Assembly (NCBI GenBank): GCA_963770765.1
Contig: CAVYQS010000006.1
Coordinates: 62,001-126,000 of the forward strand
Length of the DNA stretch: 64,000 nucleotides
Direction of reading: 5' to 3'
From: CAVPCY01 sp963770765
GTDB lineage: Bacteria; Actinomycetota; Coriobacteriia; Anaerosomatales; PHET01
The position numbers were made by a program, and so were the translations under genes. Shown here piece by piece: positions 1 to 8,765 of this stretch (position 1 is its first letter; each line of letters begins with the position of its first letter). The notes beneath the pieces were generated by a model, which did not search any database, was not told where the DNA came from, and saw only the letters and a list, made by a program, of their open reading frames with translations.

Positions 1-42
1 CGAACGTCGCGCGGGGCACGAAAGCAGTGGGTTCGTGACCTC

Positions 43-798
43 CTAGTACCGGATCTCGGGCAACTGAATATCGACCGGCGCGCCACCGAGAGAGGCTGGA
101 GGCGCGAAGTGCAGCGACAGCCCCTGCGTGTCCACCGGCACCTCGTACCACGTCTCCACATAGACCGGGTTGCCCGGCGACGCCGCCTGCGGCTCGAGAC
201 CCAGGATCTCGTAGTTGTTGCCCCCGCTGTCCTTGAGCGAGAAGAACGACTTGTCGATGGTGCGTTCCCCAGCCCCGTTGTTCGTGACATAGAGGTCTAC
301 GAGCATCGCTCGGTTCCCTTCCTTGGGCTCTCCGCCGATGTCCGACCACGTCTCCACGAGCGGATCCTGCCGCGCCAGCGCGACCTGCCACTCCCCCGCC
401 TCGACCTGCGTGGGCGTCCAGCCCTGCGAGACGTGGTCGGCCGCTTCCTCGTCGTGAGCGCTCGACGAGGGCGCCTGCTCGGGCTCCAAGTCGGTCTGGT
501 CGGCTGACCGCGTCACTGCGGGCTGCTCGGGCGACGCGAACCAGCGGCTCGGGTTGATGCCCCTGGTCGACGCCAGGAACACCATGAGGATCAGCAGGAC
601 CAGCAATCCGACCGCAACGATCGCCGCACAGCCCAAGCCGGGCCTCCCGGCGGTCGGCATGGCCTTCTCCGAACCATCGTGAGCGGATTCGAATGCCTGA
701 GCCGAGACACCCAAGCCCTCCCTCAGGCTCTTGACGCCCTCCACGAACGCCGGATCGTCCTCTGGCTGCAGCTTCTGATCGGCTCCCTCGTCGCTCAT
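43..798 (-). CDS. Membrane-anchored DUF4352-like protein
   Basis: Start chosen at the ATG preceded by a G-rich run, giving 251 aa; a longer in-frame start exists at 864 but adds a low-complexity leader. Residues about 1-55 are acidic and probably cytoplasmic, about 58-78 form one strongly hydrophobic membrane segment, then an acidic/proline linker leads to a C-terminal beta-rich domain (about 135-251) with features of the DUF4352 extracellular immunoglobulin-like fold (a stretch about growing versus other partner strands, 'VTNNGAGERTIDKSFFSL'). Such proteins are usually exported or surface-exposed; ligand unknown. It is divergent from mqnA, with 132 bp between the starts. Function is not assigned. 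Confidence 0.75.
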   Translation of the reverse strand: MSDEGADQKLQPEDDPAFVEGVKSLREGLGVSAQAFESAHDGSEKAMPTAGRPGLGCAAIVAVGLLVLLILMVFLASTRGINPSRWFASPEQPAVTRSADQTDLEPEQAPSSSAHDEEAADHVSQGWTPTQVEAGEWQVALARQDPLVETWSDIGGEPKEGNRAMLVDLYVTNNGAGERTIDKSFFSLKDSGGNNYEILGLEPQAASPGNPVYVETWYEVPVDTQGLSLHFAPPASLGGAPVDIQLPEIRY

Positions 799-930
799 CA
801 CCGCACCCCCCGGTTCGCGGTTGGCAGACACGGAGTGTATACCCTCCCTCAACGGCGCGTGCAACGGTGGGTGGGTCCATTGGCGGCCTTCGAAGCGGTA
901 CCATGATCAGGCACTCGAAAGGAGTACTAC

Positions 931-1772
931 ATGCCCCGACCGCGCCTGGGCCACATCCAGTTCATCAACTGCCTGCCGCTCTACTACGGCATGGTGAAGA
1001 ACGACGTCCTGCTCGACGTCGACCTCGTCCGAGCGGACCCCGCCGACCTCACCGGCATGCTGCTCGGGCGGCGAGCTCGACATCGCGCCGATTCCCGCCA
1101 TCGAGTACGCGCGCCACGCGGCCGATCTCGTCTTGCTTCCCGACATCGCCATCTCGAGCGACGGCGAGGTCCAGTCGATCCTGCTGATCTCGAAGGTGCC
1201 CGCGGGCGAGCTCGATGCGGACGCGCACCGTTGCGCTTGCAGCGAACTCGCGCACCTCGCAGGTGCTCGCGCGCGTGCTGATCGAGAAGCGCTGGGGTGG
1301 GTCTCCGCGCTACGTCGAGATGCCTCCGGACCTGCCCGCGATGCTGCGCGATGCAGACGCCGCTCTTCTTATCGGCGACGAGGCTCTGCGCGCGTACTGG
1401 GAGCACCCCGACGGTCTTCACCTCTACGACCTGGGCACCGAGTGGACCGCATGGACCGGTCTGCCCATGGTCTACGCGGTGTGGGCGGTGCGTGCCGACT
1501 TCGCCGCGAACGATCCCCGCGCAGTGGCCCACGTGCAGGAATCGCTCTCCGGGTCGCTGGCGTACTGCCGGAACCACCTCGACGACATCAGCGATTACGC
1601 CGCGCGGTGGGAGTCCTTCCCCGCCGAGCGTTTCCGCAGCTACTTCGACGCACTTCACTTCCGCTACGAGCCTCGCTACCGAGACGGGCTGAAGCGGTAC
1701 CTCACCGAGGCCGCCGCACTGGGACAGCTCGAATCGGTTCCCGCTATCCGCATCTTCGGGGAGGACGAGTGA
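931..1772 (+). CDS. mqnA: Chorismate dehydratase MqnA (two frameshifts)
   Basis: MqnA converts chorismate to 3-enolpyruvylbenzoate, the entry step of the futalosine menaquinone pathway. The N-terminus (LGHIQFINCLPLYYG) and the C-terminal half (RYEPRYRDGLKRYL) are typical of the family. The coding frame changes twice: near 1066-1068 an extra G in a GGG run, and near 1217 one extra base. Removing both restores about 279 aa, the normal length. The start has a good AAAGGAG site at 918-924. The stop overlaps the GTG of mqnC, so the two are one operon. Either this copy is broken or the sequence carries insertion errors; the intact flanking conservation and similar defects elsewhere favour errors. 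Confidence 0.9.
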
Positions 1773-2908
1773 CGACCGCGGCGGGGCGGCGCGAGGCGGC
1801 CACGGCGCTGGCCTTCTCGGCAGCCGCCGGCGACCGCAGGCTGGACACCGACCAAGCGCTCATGCTGCTCGAACACGGCGACCTGCTCGCACTGGGCGCC
1901 GCCGCCGACGCGATGCGGCGCCGGGTGGTCCCGGGCAACGAGGTCACCTTCATCGTCGATCGCAACGTCAACTACACCAACGTGTGCGTGAGCGGCTGCA
2001 GGTTCTGCGCATTCTACCGGGCCGAAGGAGCCCCCGACGCCTACGTGCTCTCCCGGTCCGAGCTTGCCGAGAAGGTCGCCGAGACGATCGCGCTCGACGG
2101 CACCGCGATCCTGCTGCAAGGCGGGATGCATCCTGACTTGGGGATCGACTGGTACGAAGGGATGCTCCACGATATCAAGGCCGACCACCCCGGGATCCAC
2201 GTGCACGGCTTCGGGCCACCTGAGATCGTGCACATCGCCAAGCTCTCCGGCATCACGACCCGCGAGGTTCTCGCCCGGTTGCGTTCGGCCGGTCTTGACT
2301 CGCTGCCAGGCGGGGGCGCCGAGATCCTGGTCGACCGAGTGCGCGGCCACGTCTCTCCCAAGAAGGCCACGAGCGAACAGTGGCTCGAAGTCATGCGCGA
2401 GGCTCACACCCTCGATATCTCGACGACCGCCACGATGATGTTCGGCAGCGTCGAGACGCTCGCCGAGCGCGTTGAACACCTGCAACGCATCCGTGACGTC
2501 CAAGACGAGGCGGTCGCGGCCGGCCACGTGGGCTTCCGCGCCTTCATCCCGTGGAGCTTCCAGCCGGGCAACACCGATCTCGCGCGCGACGAGGGCACCG
2601 CCGTGGGCGAGCCCATGGCGGCCGCGAGCGGGTGGGAGTACCTCAAGACGCTCGCGGTCTCGCGCCTCTTCCTCGACAGCATCCGCAACGTCCAGGCGAG
2701 CTGGGTGACGCAGGGATCGAAGGTCGGACAGATCGCGCTCGCCTTCGGCAGCAACGACATGGGCTCCACGATGATCGAGGAGAACGTGGTCGCAGCGGCG
2801 GGGACGCGCTTCATGCTGGCGCGCGAGGAGCTCGTCCGGCTCATCCGGGATGCGGGACACGTGCCGGTGCAGCGCGACACTCTCTACCGAGAAGTCCGGC
2901 GCTTCTAG
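1769..2908 (+). CDS. mqnC: Cyclic dehypoxanthine futalosine synthase MqnC
   Basis: Radical-SAM enzyme that cyclises dehypoxanthine futalosine in menaquinone synthesis. The cluster-binding motif CVSGCRFC (CX3CX2C, C73, C77, C80) lies close to the N-terminus, as in MqnC/MqnE and CofH relatives; the C-terminal half keeps the family's 'FIPWSFQPGNT' and 'IRNVQASWVTQG' stretches. Length 379 aa is normal. The GTG start at 1769 shares bases with the mqnA stop (GTGA overlap), indicating translational coupling. No mqnB, mqnD or mqnE is visible in the window. Confidence 0.93.
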   Translation: MTTAAGRREAATALAFSAAAGDRRLDTDQALMLLEHGDLLALGAAADAMRRRVVPGNEVTFIVDRNVNYTNVCVSGCRFCAFYRAEGAPDAYVLSRSELAEKVAETIALDGTAILLQGGMHPDLGIDWYEGMLHDIKADHPGIHVHGFGPPEIVHIAKLSGITTREVLARLRSAGLDSLPGGGAEILVDRVRGHVSPKKATSEQWLEVMREAHTLDISTTATMMFGSVETLAERVEHLQRIRDVQDEAVAAGHVGFRAFIPWSFQPGNTDLARDEGTAVGEPMAAASGWEYLKTLAVSRLFLDSIRNVQASWVTQGSKVGQIALAFGSNDMGSTMIEENVVAAAGTRFMLAREELVRLIRDAGHVPVQRDTLYREVRRF

Positions 2909-2978
2909 GTCACTGCGGCCCTTCGTCCCACCCGCCCTGCTACGATGGGTGAGAGTCAGTGACGCCGAAGGGAGTCCG

Positions 2979-3455
2979 ATGGAGTTCTGGTTCTGGTTGT
3001 GGCTCGCGCTGGCGGTGCTGCTTTCGATAGCCGAGATCTTCACGGCGGGGTTCTTCATGCTGCCGTTCGGAATCGGTGCCGCGGTAGCTGCCGCCCTCGC
3101 CTACTTCGGCGTTGCGCTGGCGTGGCAGTGGACGGCGTTTCTCGGCGTGTCGATCCTCCTGCTGTTCGTACTGCGGCGCTTCTCCGACCGGATGACGCAC
3201 GAGCCGCCGCAGAAGGTGGCCGGAGACCGGCTGCTTCACCGCGAAGGCGTGGTCATCGAGCGGATCGACAACCACGCGAACACCGGCCGCGTGAGAGTGA
3301 ACCGCGAAGAGTGGCTCGCGGACTCCGTCGACGATCTCATCATCGAGCACGACGCGCGGATCAGGGTCACGAGTGTGGTCGGTGCACACCTGATCGTCGA
3401 ACCTGCCGCGCCGCAGAGCACGGGCCAACCGGGCCCCGAAGAAGGAGTGAGCTAG
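2979..3455 (+). CDS. NfeD-family membrane protein
   Basis: 158 aa. Residues 1-70 carry an N-terminal tryptophan/phenylalanine-rich helix and two or three further membrane segments; residues about 85-145 form the soluble OB-fold domain typical of NfeD (GVVIERIDNHANTGRVRVNREEW). NfeD proteins partner with SPFH/stomatin proteins in membrane microdomains. Here the stop is directly followed by the ATG of the SPFH gene, so co-translation is likely. The ATG at 2979 has a GAAGGGAG site 5 bases upstream. A TACGAT at 2940-2945 could be the -10 box. Confidence 0.9.
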   Translation: MEFWFWLWLALAVLLSIAEIFTAGFFMLPFGIGAAVAAALAYFGVALAWQWTAFLGVSILLLFVLRRFSDRMTHEPPQKVAGDRLLHREGVVIERIDNHANTGRVRVNREEWLADSVDDLIIEHDARIRVTSVVGAHLIVEPAAPQSTGQPGPEEGVS

Positions 3456-4409
3456 ATGACCGCAGGAGCTGTCGGAGTCGTCGTTGTCGGCCTGATCATC
3501 TTCGTGTTCGCGTTCGTCTACATCGCGAGCGCGATACGCATCATCCGCCCGTACGAGAAGGGCGTCGTGGAACGTCTGGGCAAGTACCAGCGCACGTACG
3601 AGCCGGGACTGCACATCATCATTCCGTTCCTCGACCGGGTCACCAAGATCGACATGCGCGAGAACGTCGTGGACGTCCCGCCCCAAGAGGTCATCACCAA
3701 GGACAACGTCGTGGTCACGGTGGACGCCGTCGTCTACTACGAGGCGACCGACCCCGTGAAGCTCATCTACAACGTCGCCAACTTCTACGTCGCAGCCACG
3801 AAGCTCGCTCAGACGAATCTTCGAAACGTCATCGGTGAGATGCAGCTCGACGAGTCGCTCACCAGCCGCGAGAAGATCAACGCGGCGCTGCGGCAGATTC
3901 TCGACGAAGCCACCGACAAGTGGGGCGTCCGCGTGGTGCGCGTGGAGCTGCAGCGCATCGAGCCGCCCATCGACGTGACCGAGGCCATGCACCGCCAGAT
4001 GAAGGCCGAGCGCACCAAGCGCGCCTTGATCCTTGAGGCCGAGGGTGACAAACAGGCCGCCATCACGCGCGCCGAGGGCTCGAAGCAGGCCGCGATCCTC
4101 GACGCTGAGGGCAAAGCCACCGCGATCAAAGAGGTGGCAGAAGCCGAGAAGTTCCAGCGCATCGCACTCGCCGAGGGCGAGGCCCGCGGGATCGAGAACG
4201 TCTTCAATGCGATCCACGCCGGCAACCCGACCGACGACCTGCTCGCTGTGCGCTACCTCGACGCGCTGCCCAAGATCGCCGACGGCAAGGCGTCGAAGAT
4301 CTTCCTGCCCTACGAGATCAGCAGCGTCTTGGGTGCCGTCGCGGGGATGGCAGAGGCGTTCAAGTCAGGCACCGAGGCCCCGCCGGATGCCGCCCCCGCC
4401 GCGGAGTAG
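3456..4409 (+). CDS. qmcA: SPFH/stomatin-like protein (QmcA type)
   Basis: 317 aa with one N-terminal membrane helix (about 5-27), then the SPFH domain (IIRPYEKGVVERLGKYQ...PGLHIIIPF, residues about 28-190), and an alanine/glutamate-rich coiled coil with repeats around 'EGDKQAAITRAEGSKQAAI'. This is the paraslipin/QmcA architecture: oligomeric scaffold of membrane microdomains. It begins one base after the NfeD stop, matching the conserved NfeD-stomatin pair. A strong hairpin terminator follows at 4423-4454. Confidence 0.92.
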   Translation: MTAGAVGVVVVGLIIFVFAFVYIASAIRIIRPYEKGVVERLGKYQRTYEPGLHIIIPFLDRVTKIDMRENVVDVPPQEVITKDNVVVTVDAVVYYEATDPVKLIYNVANFYVAATKLAQTNLRNVIGEMQLDESLTSREKINAALRQILDEATDKWGVRVVRVELQRIEPPIDVTEAMHRQMKAERTKRALILEAEGDKQAAITRAEGSKQAAILDAEGKATAIKEVAEAEKFQRIALAEGEARGIENVFNAIHAGNPTDDLLAVRYLDALPKIADGKASKIFLPYEISSVLGAVAGMAEAFKSGTEAPPDAAPAAE

Positions 4410-4422
4410 GCCGCTGCAACGA

Positions 4423-4454
4423 AAGAAGGGCGGCTCCGAGGAGCCGCCCTTCTT
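4423..4454. terminator. Bidirectional hairpin terminator
   Basis: Perfect 14-bp inverted repeat (AAGAAGGGCGGCTC and its complement) around a CGAG loop. It starts with A-rich and ends with T-rich flanks, so it can work in both directions. It lies between the convergent qmcA and cold-shock genes. Confidence 0.85.
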
Positions 4455-4478
4455 AGTATGCAACCTGGAACCGACAGC

Positions 4479-4682
4479 CTAGAGGCCGCGGACCTTGACA
4501 GCCTGCTGCTTGCCGTTCTGGCCAGTGGCCTCTTCGAACTCGACAGCCTGGCCCTCGTCGAGGGTCTTGAAGCCGTCGCCCTGGATCTCGCTGAAGTGGA
4601 CGAACAGATCGTCGCCACCCTCACGCTCGATGAAGCCGTAGCCCTTGTCCGGGTTGAACCACTTTACTTTACCTTCAGCCAT
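4479..4682 (-). CDS. cspA: Cold-shock domain protein
   Basis: 67-aa single cold-shock domain with RNP-1-like KGYGFIE and RNP-2-like LFVHFSEI; MAEGKVKWFN is the classical N-terminus, so the start is set there although the frame is open further upstream. Small RNA/ssDNA chaperone in the cytoplasm. An AGGAGAG site lies upstream. The 5' region (4683-4800) contains a small perfect hairpin, CCTTCG-TCTA-CGAAGG, near 4734-4750, possibly part of a structured leader as common for cold-shock genes. Confidence 0.95.
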   Translation of the reverse strand: MAEGKVKWFNPDKGYGFIEREGGDDLFVHFSEIQGDGFKTLDEGQAVEFEEATGQNGKQQAVKVRGL

Positions 4683-4890
4683 TCTTGACTCACTCTCCTG
4701 CCCCGACGGGGCAAAACCAAACGACGCGGCTCTTCCTTCGTCTACGAAGGGAGTTACCACGTCGCAAACAGCGGATCCCGACTGGACCCGTGAGGGCAGG
4801 ATAACACGGCTTTCGATCGCTGTCACGCAATGCTCTTCGCGTGGCGTCGCCCGACCGCCTCAGGTACCCTCTCGGAAAGGAGGAAACACC

Positions 4891-5742
4891 ATGTCGGATC
4901 GGACCATTCCTCACGCGGACTTCGGAGTATGCGGCGGATCGGGCTCGCTGTCGTTCGACTTCCCCGCCGCACTGAACGACGAACGCGTCACCGTCTTGGA
5001 CGAGGGCCTGCACTTCGACACCCCCTTCGGCCCCTCGCCGGCGTTCACGCACTTCCGGGTCGACGGCCCGCACGGCGGACGCGAGGCGCTCGCGATCAAG
5101 ATGCACGGGTGGCGGCGTGGCGTGAAGCGGGCCGACGCCTCGCTGCAGGCGTTCTGGGTCTTCCACGAAGCAGGGGTCAAGAAGGTCGTCGCCGATGGCG
5201 GCGTCGGCTCACTCAATCACCTGCTCGACCCGCGCGACGTCGTCGTTCCCAACGACTTCATCGACCTGACCATGAAACAGGACATCTACGTACGGGGCGA
5301 CCACCTGCTCATCATGCGACGGCCGATCTGCCCCGATCTCGCCGACCATCTCTACGCCGGCGCGACAGCCCACTTCGCTCGCGTCTTCAATCGTGGCAGC
5401 TACCTCGCCACAGACGGCCCCCGCTTCGAATCGGTCGCCGAGATCGACTACATGAAGCGACTCGGCGGCGACGTGATCGGACAATCGCTCGCGCCCGAGG
5501 TCTTCCTCGCCCGAGACATCGGCGCCTGCTACGCCGGCATCTACATCGTGGTCAACTACGGTGAGGGCATCGTGCGCGAGTGGGAGCACGATGAACTCAA
5601 GGCCGTCTTCTTCGACGAGTCGGCGACCATCTCCCGGATCGTGCTGGACACCATCGCCAACGCGGATCTCTCTGCAGCGTGCGGTTGTTCCGAGTACCGC
5701 AAGCCCAGCCTGTTGGGGATCCCGGACGAGCGATCGCGGTAG
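4891..5742 (+). CDS. MTAP/PNP-family purine nucleoside phosphorylase
   Basis: 283 aa. The C-terminal half shows the family's substrate-site stretch 'DGPRFESVAEI' and 'LGGDVIGQSLAPEVFLARDIG', followed by 'CYAGIYIVVNY'. These proteins cleave a purine or thio-purine nucleoside with phosphate. The N-terminal third is divergent from ordinary MTA phosphorylases. The gene has a strong AAAGGAGG site and is followed two bases later by an amidohydrolase resembling aminodeoxyfutalosine or SAH/MTA deaminase. Candidate substrates are therefore MTA or a futalosine-pathway nucleoside; the sequence alone does not decide. Confidence 0.8.
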   Translation: MSDRTIPHADFGVCGGSGSLSFDFPAALNDERVTVLDEGLHFDTPFGPSPAFTHFRVDGPHGGREALAIKMHGWRRGVKRADASLQAFWVFHEAGVKKVVADGGVGSLNHLLDPRDVVVPNDFIDLTMKQDIYVRGDHLLIMRRPICPDLADHLYAGATAHFARVFNRGSYLATDGPRFESVAEIDYMKRLGGDVIGQSLAPEVFLARDIGACYAGIYIVVNYGEGIVREWEHDELKAVFFDESATISRIVLDTIANADLSAACGCSEYRKPSLLGIPDERSR

Positions 5743-5744
5743 AC

Positions 5745-7052
5745 GTGTCCCCGACGCTGCTGCGCGCAGACTGGGTCCTGCCGGTCTCGAGTCCACCGAT
5801 CCGCGACGGCGCCGTCGTTGTGTCCGGCGAACGGATCGTGGCCGTGGGACCCTTCCGGGAGATCGCCCGGCGCTACCCTGAGGCCGCTCTCGAACACTTC
5901 GCTGGCTGCACCATCACACCCGGACTCGTGAACGCGCACACTCACCTGACTCTCACGGCACTCTCGGGCGTGGTCCCGCCTCTCCCCTTCGCCGAATGGT
6001 TGCCGCGGCTGGTCGCGGCACTCAAGCCGTGGGACATCGCCGACCACGAGGCCTCCGGTGTGGTCGGCGCCGAGGCATGCCTGCTGGCGGGGGTGAGCGC
6101 GGTGGGGGACATAGCATACGGCGCCGCCGAAGTCGCACGTGCGTCCGAAGCGGGCCTGGGCGGCGTCTTCTACTGGGAGCTGCTCGGCATCGAGGTCGAT
6201 GAGGTCGAAGGGACCCTCGCTGCGCTGCTCTATCCCGAGTCGCCCGGTGTGTACGGACCGCGAGTGGTGTGCGGACTGTCGCCCCACTCTCCCTACACCT
6301 GCGGCCCCGGACTGCTCCGAGCAGTGAGCGGTGCGGCGGCCGCGCGCGGGGTCCCGACCGCCATACACGTTTCGGAATCGCTCGCCGAGGTGAGACTCCT
6401 GACAGACGGCAGCGGCCCGCTCGCCGCGACCGCCCGACGAACCGCTCATGGATTCACGCCGCCCGGCACCTCGACCACCGCCTACCTCGACTCATTGGGT
6501 GTCTTGGAGGGCACAACCGCGGTTCACCTGTGCTATCTGGAACCCGCCGACGTGGCCGTTCTCGCACGTGGGGTCCGCGGCATCGTGACGTGTCCACGTT
6601 CGAACCGCTACCTCGAGAACCCTCCGCCGATGATCGCCCCGTTGCTGGCTGCGGGAATCGATGTGGGTATCGGCACCGACTCCTCGGCAAGCAATCACGA
6701 CCTGGATCTGATGAGCGAGGTGCGGGCACTGCGCCGCGCCGAACCGCAGATCGATCCCGCGACCTTGCTCGAGATCGCCACTCTGGGAGGCGCTAGGGCC
6801 ATCGGCGCAGACGACCGGCTCGGTGCGATCTCGCCGGGGATGCTTGCCGACCTAGCGGTCTTCTCGGTGGACGGCGGTGATGACCCTCTGGAGGCCGTTG
6901 TGCGATCGGCAGGCGGGAAGACGCTGGTTGCGGTGATGAGCTCCGGCATATGGCGGGTGCGCGATGCGCGGCTGATGGTGCGCGACTCACGTGCGGCGGC
7001 CCGAGCGAGGGACGCGCATGCGCGCTCTGTCGCCGCGCTCGCAGTCAGCTAG
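5745..7052 (+). CDS. Amidohydrolase: aminodeoxyfutalosine or MTA/SAH deaminase
   Basis: 435 aa metal-dependent hydrolase of the cytosine-deaminase-like clade. Visible metal/active-site elements: HTHLTL in the N-terminal third, a mid-protein HVSES, VHLCYLEP and GTDSSASN. It deaminates an adenosine-like ring: MqnX removes the amino group of aminodeoxyfutalosine, its paralogues act on SAH or MTA. The GTG start is two bases after the stop of the phosphorylase gene, implying one operon. Closeness to mqnAC supports the MqnX reading, but this is inference. Terminator at 7113-7141. Confidence 0.82.
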   Translation: MSPTLLRADWVLPVSSPPIRDGAVVVSGERIVAVGPFREIARRYPEAALEHFAGCTITPGLVNAHTHLTLTALSGVVPPLPFAEWLPRLVAALKPWDIADHEASGVVGAEACLLAGVSAVGDIAYGAAEVARASEAGLGGVFYWELLGIEVDEVEGTLAALLYPESPGVYGPRVVCGLSPHSPYTCGPGLLRAVSGAAAARGVPTAIHVSESLAEVRLLTDGSGPLAATARRTAHGFTPPGTSTTAYLDSLGVLEGTTAVHLCYLEPADVAVLARGVRGIVTCPRSNRYLENPPPMIAPLLAAGIDVGIGTDSSASNHDLDLMSEVRALRRAEPQIDPATLLEIATLGGARAIGADDRLGAISPGMLADLAVFSVDGGDDPLEAVVRSAGGKTLVAVMSSGIWRVRDARLMVRDSRAAARARDAHARSVAALAVS

Positions 7053-7112
7053 CCTGCGATCGATACCGAGCGGGTCCGGCGACGGGCGAAACCGATCCCC
7101 CAGCGCGATGCA

Positions 7113-7141
7113 GAAGAGGCGCCCCACCGGGGCACCTCTTC
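7113..7141. terminator. Hairpin terminator between convergent operons
   Basis: Inverted repeat GAAGAGG-C-GCCCC / GGGGC-A-CCTCTTC with an ACC loop and one internal mismatch. It separates the end of the deaminase gene (plus) from the end of the liv operon (minus). Confidence 0.75.
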
Positions 7142-7166
7142 GGGTCGCGCGCAGGAATCGCTTGGG

Positions 7167-7874
7167 TCACGACTCGCCGAGATACGCCTTTCGCACGTCC
7201 TCGTTCGCGAGCAGCTCCTTGCCGGTACCGGTGAGCTTGATCTCGCCGGTCTCGAGCACGTAGCCGCGGGTCGCGATGGAGAGCGCGAGGTTCGCGTTCT
7301 GCTCGACGAGCAGAATCGTGATCCCGTCGTTGTTGAGCTTCTCGATGATCTCGAAGATCGTCTCCACGACGACGGGAGCAAGGCCCATCGACGGCTCGTC
7401 GAGCATCAGCAGGCGTGGCTTGGCCATGAGTCCACGACCCATCGCCAGCATCTGCTGCTCGCCGCCGGACAGCGTCCCGCCCTTCTGGGCGATGCGCTCC
7501 TTGAGCCGAGGGAACAGCTCGAAGACGTGGTCGAGGTCGGCCTTGATCTCGTCCTTATCGTTGCGCAGGTACGCACCCATCTCGAGGTTCTCGAGAACGG
7601 TCATGCGCGAGAAGATGCGGCGGCCCTCAGGCACCTGAATGATGCCCTTGGAGCTGACCTTGTGCGCCGGAACGCCCGCGATCTGCTCGCCCACGAACTC
7701 GATGGTCCCGCTCGACGGGCGGAGCTGCCCCGAGATGGTCTTCAGGGTGGTCGACTTGCCGGCCCCGTTGGCGCCGATCAGGGTGACGATCTCGCCTTCG
7801 TGGACTTCGACCGTGATGCCCTTGAGCGCCTCGATCTTGCCGTAGTGGGTCCTGATATCGGTGACTTTGAGCAC
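7167..7874 (-). CDS. livF: Branched-chain amino-acid ABC transporter ATPase LivF
   Basis: 235 aa, the usual LivF length. Walker A GANGAGKST at residues 34-42, signature LSGGEQQ, Walker B LLMLDEP and a switch histidine region are all present. One of two ATPases energising uptake of leucine, isoleucine and valine or related amino acids. GTG start with an AGGAGGG site inside the end of livG. Last gene of a five-gene operon. Confidence 0.95.
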   Translation of the reverse strand: MLKVTDIRTHYGKIEALKGITVEVHEGEIVTLIGANGAGKSTTLKTISGQLRPSSGTIEFVGEQIAGVPAHKVSSKGIIQVPEGRRIFSRMTVLENLEMGAYLRNDKDEIKADLDHVFELFPRLKERIAQKGGTLSGGEQQMLAMGRGLMAKPRLLMLDEPSMGLAPVVVETIFEIIEKLNNDGITILLVEQNANLALSIATRGYVLETGEIKLTGTGKELLANEDVRKAYLGES

Positions 7875-7875
7875 G

Positions 7876-8739
7876 TTAACCCTCCTGCGACGTGTTCGGC
7901 GCGGGCTCTTCAGACGCGGCCATCGCGGCGGCTGCGGCCGACGCGTCGCGTGCGTCCTTCTCGGCCATCATCACATCGGCTCCCTTGCCCAGGTACGCTT
8001 CGATCACCTTCGGGTTCTTCTGAATCTCAGCGGGCAGGCCCTCGGCGATCATCTCGCCGAAGTCGAGGACGTAGATGCGGTCGGCGATGTCCATGACGAC
8101 CTTCATGTCGTGCTCGATCAGGAAGACGGTGACGCCGAGCTCGCGGACCTTGCGGATCAGAGCGTTGAGCTTCTGGCTCTCTTGCGGGTTCATGCCGGCC
8201 GCGGGCTCGTCGAGCAAGATGAGCTTGGGGTCGGTCGCCATCGCACGCGCGATCTCAAGACGCCGCTGGTCACCGTAGGGGAGGTTCTTCGCAAGCTCGT
8301 TGGCAAGACCGTCGAGACCGATGAACTGCAGCCACTTGCGAGCAGCAGACTCGGTGTTCTTCTCCTCGCGGCGGAACTTCGGCGTGCGGAAGACCGCCCC
8401 GATGGGACCCTCGGCCGTCCGGGTGTGACGCCCGACCATGACATTCTCGAGCGCCGTCATGTTCTGGAACAGACGGATATTCTGGAACGTACGCGAGATG
8501 CCCATCTTGGCGATCACGTGGGGCTTGAGCCCGCCGACGGCGGTACCCTCGAAGGTGACCGAGCCTTCGGTGGGCGAGTAGATGCCGGTCATCAAGTTGA
8601 AGAACGTCGTCTTGCCGGCGCCGTTGGGGCCGATCAAGGCGACGATCTCGCCCTCGTCGATGTGGAGGGTCACGTCGCTCACGGCCTTGAGGCCGCCGAA
8701 CTGCATCGTGACGTTGGTTGCGTCTACCAGGCGTGTCAT
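7876..8739 (-). CDS. livG: Branched-chain amino-acid ABC transporter ATPase LivG
   Basis: 287 aa; Walker A GPNGAGKTT at 37-45, Walker B LILLDEP, followed by the LivG-specific MNPQES loop. Beyond the normal end (IEAYLGKG) there is an extra alanine-rich tail of about 35 residues whose role is unknown. It lies between livM and livF with tight spacing. Confidence 0.95.
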   Translation of the reverse strand: MTRLVDATNVTMQFGGLKAVSDVTLHIDEGEIVALIGPNGAGKTTFFNLMTGIYSPTEGSVTFEGTAVGGLKPHVIAKMGISRTFQNIRLFQNMTALENVMVGRHTRTAEGPIGAVFRTPKFRREEKNTESAARKWLQFIGLDGLANELAKNLPYGDQRRLEIARAMATDPKLILLDEPAAGMNPQESQKLNALIRKVRELGVTVFLIEHDMKVVMDIADRIYVLDFGEMIAEGLPAEIQKNPKVIEAYLGKGADVMMAEKDARDASAAAAAMAASEEPAPNTSQEG

Positions 8740-8765
8740 GTCAGCTGTACCTCTCTCGCGCCCGG

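Noticed and set aside
1676..4217. Long minus-strand frames opposite mqnC, nfeD and qmcA
   Set aside because: They are antisense of well-conserved genes, rich in His/Arg/Asp and lack starts with ribosome sites.
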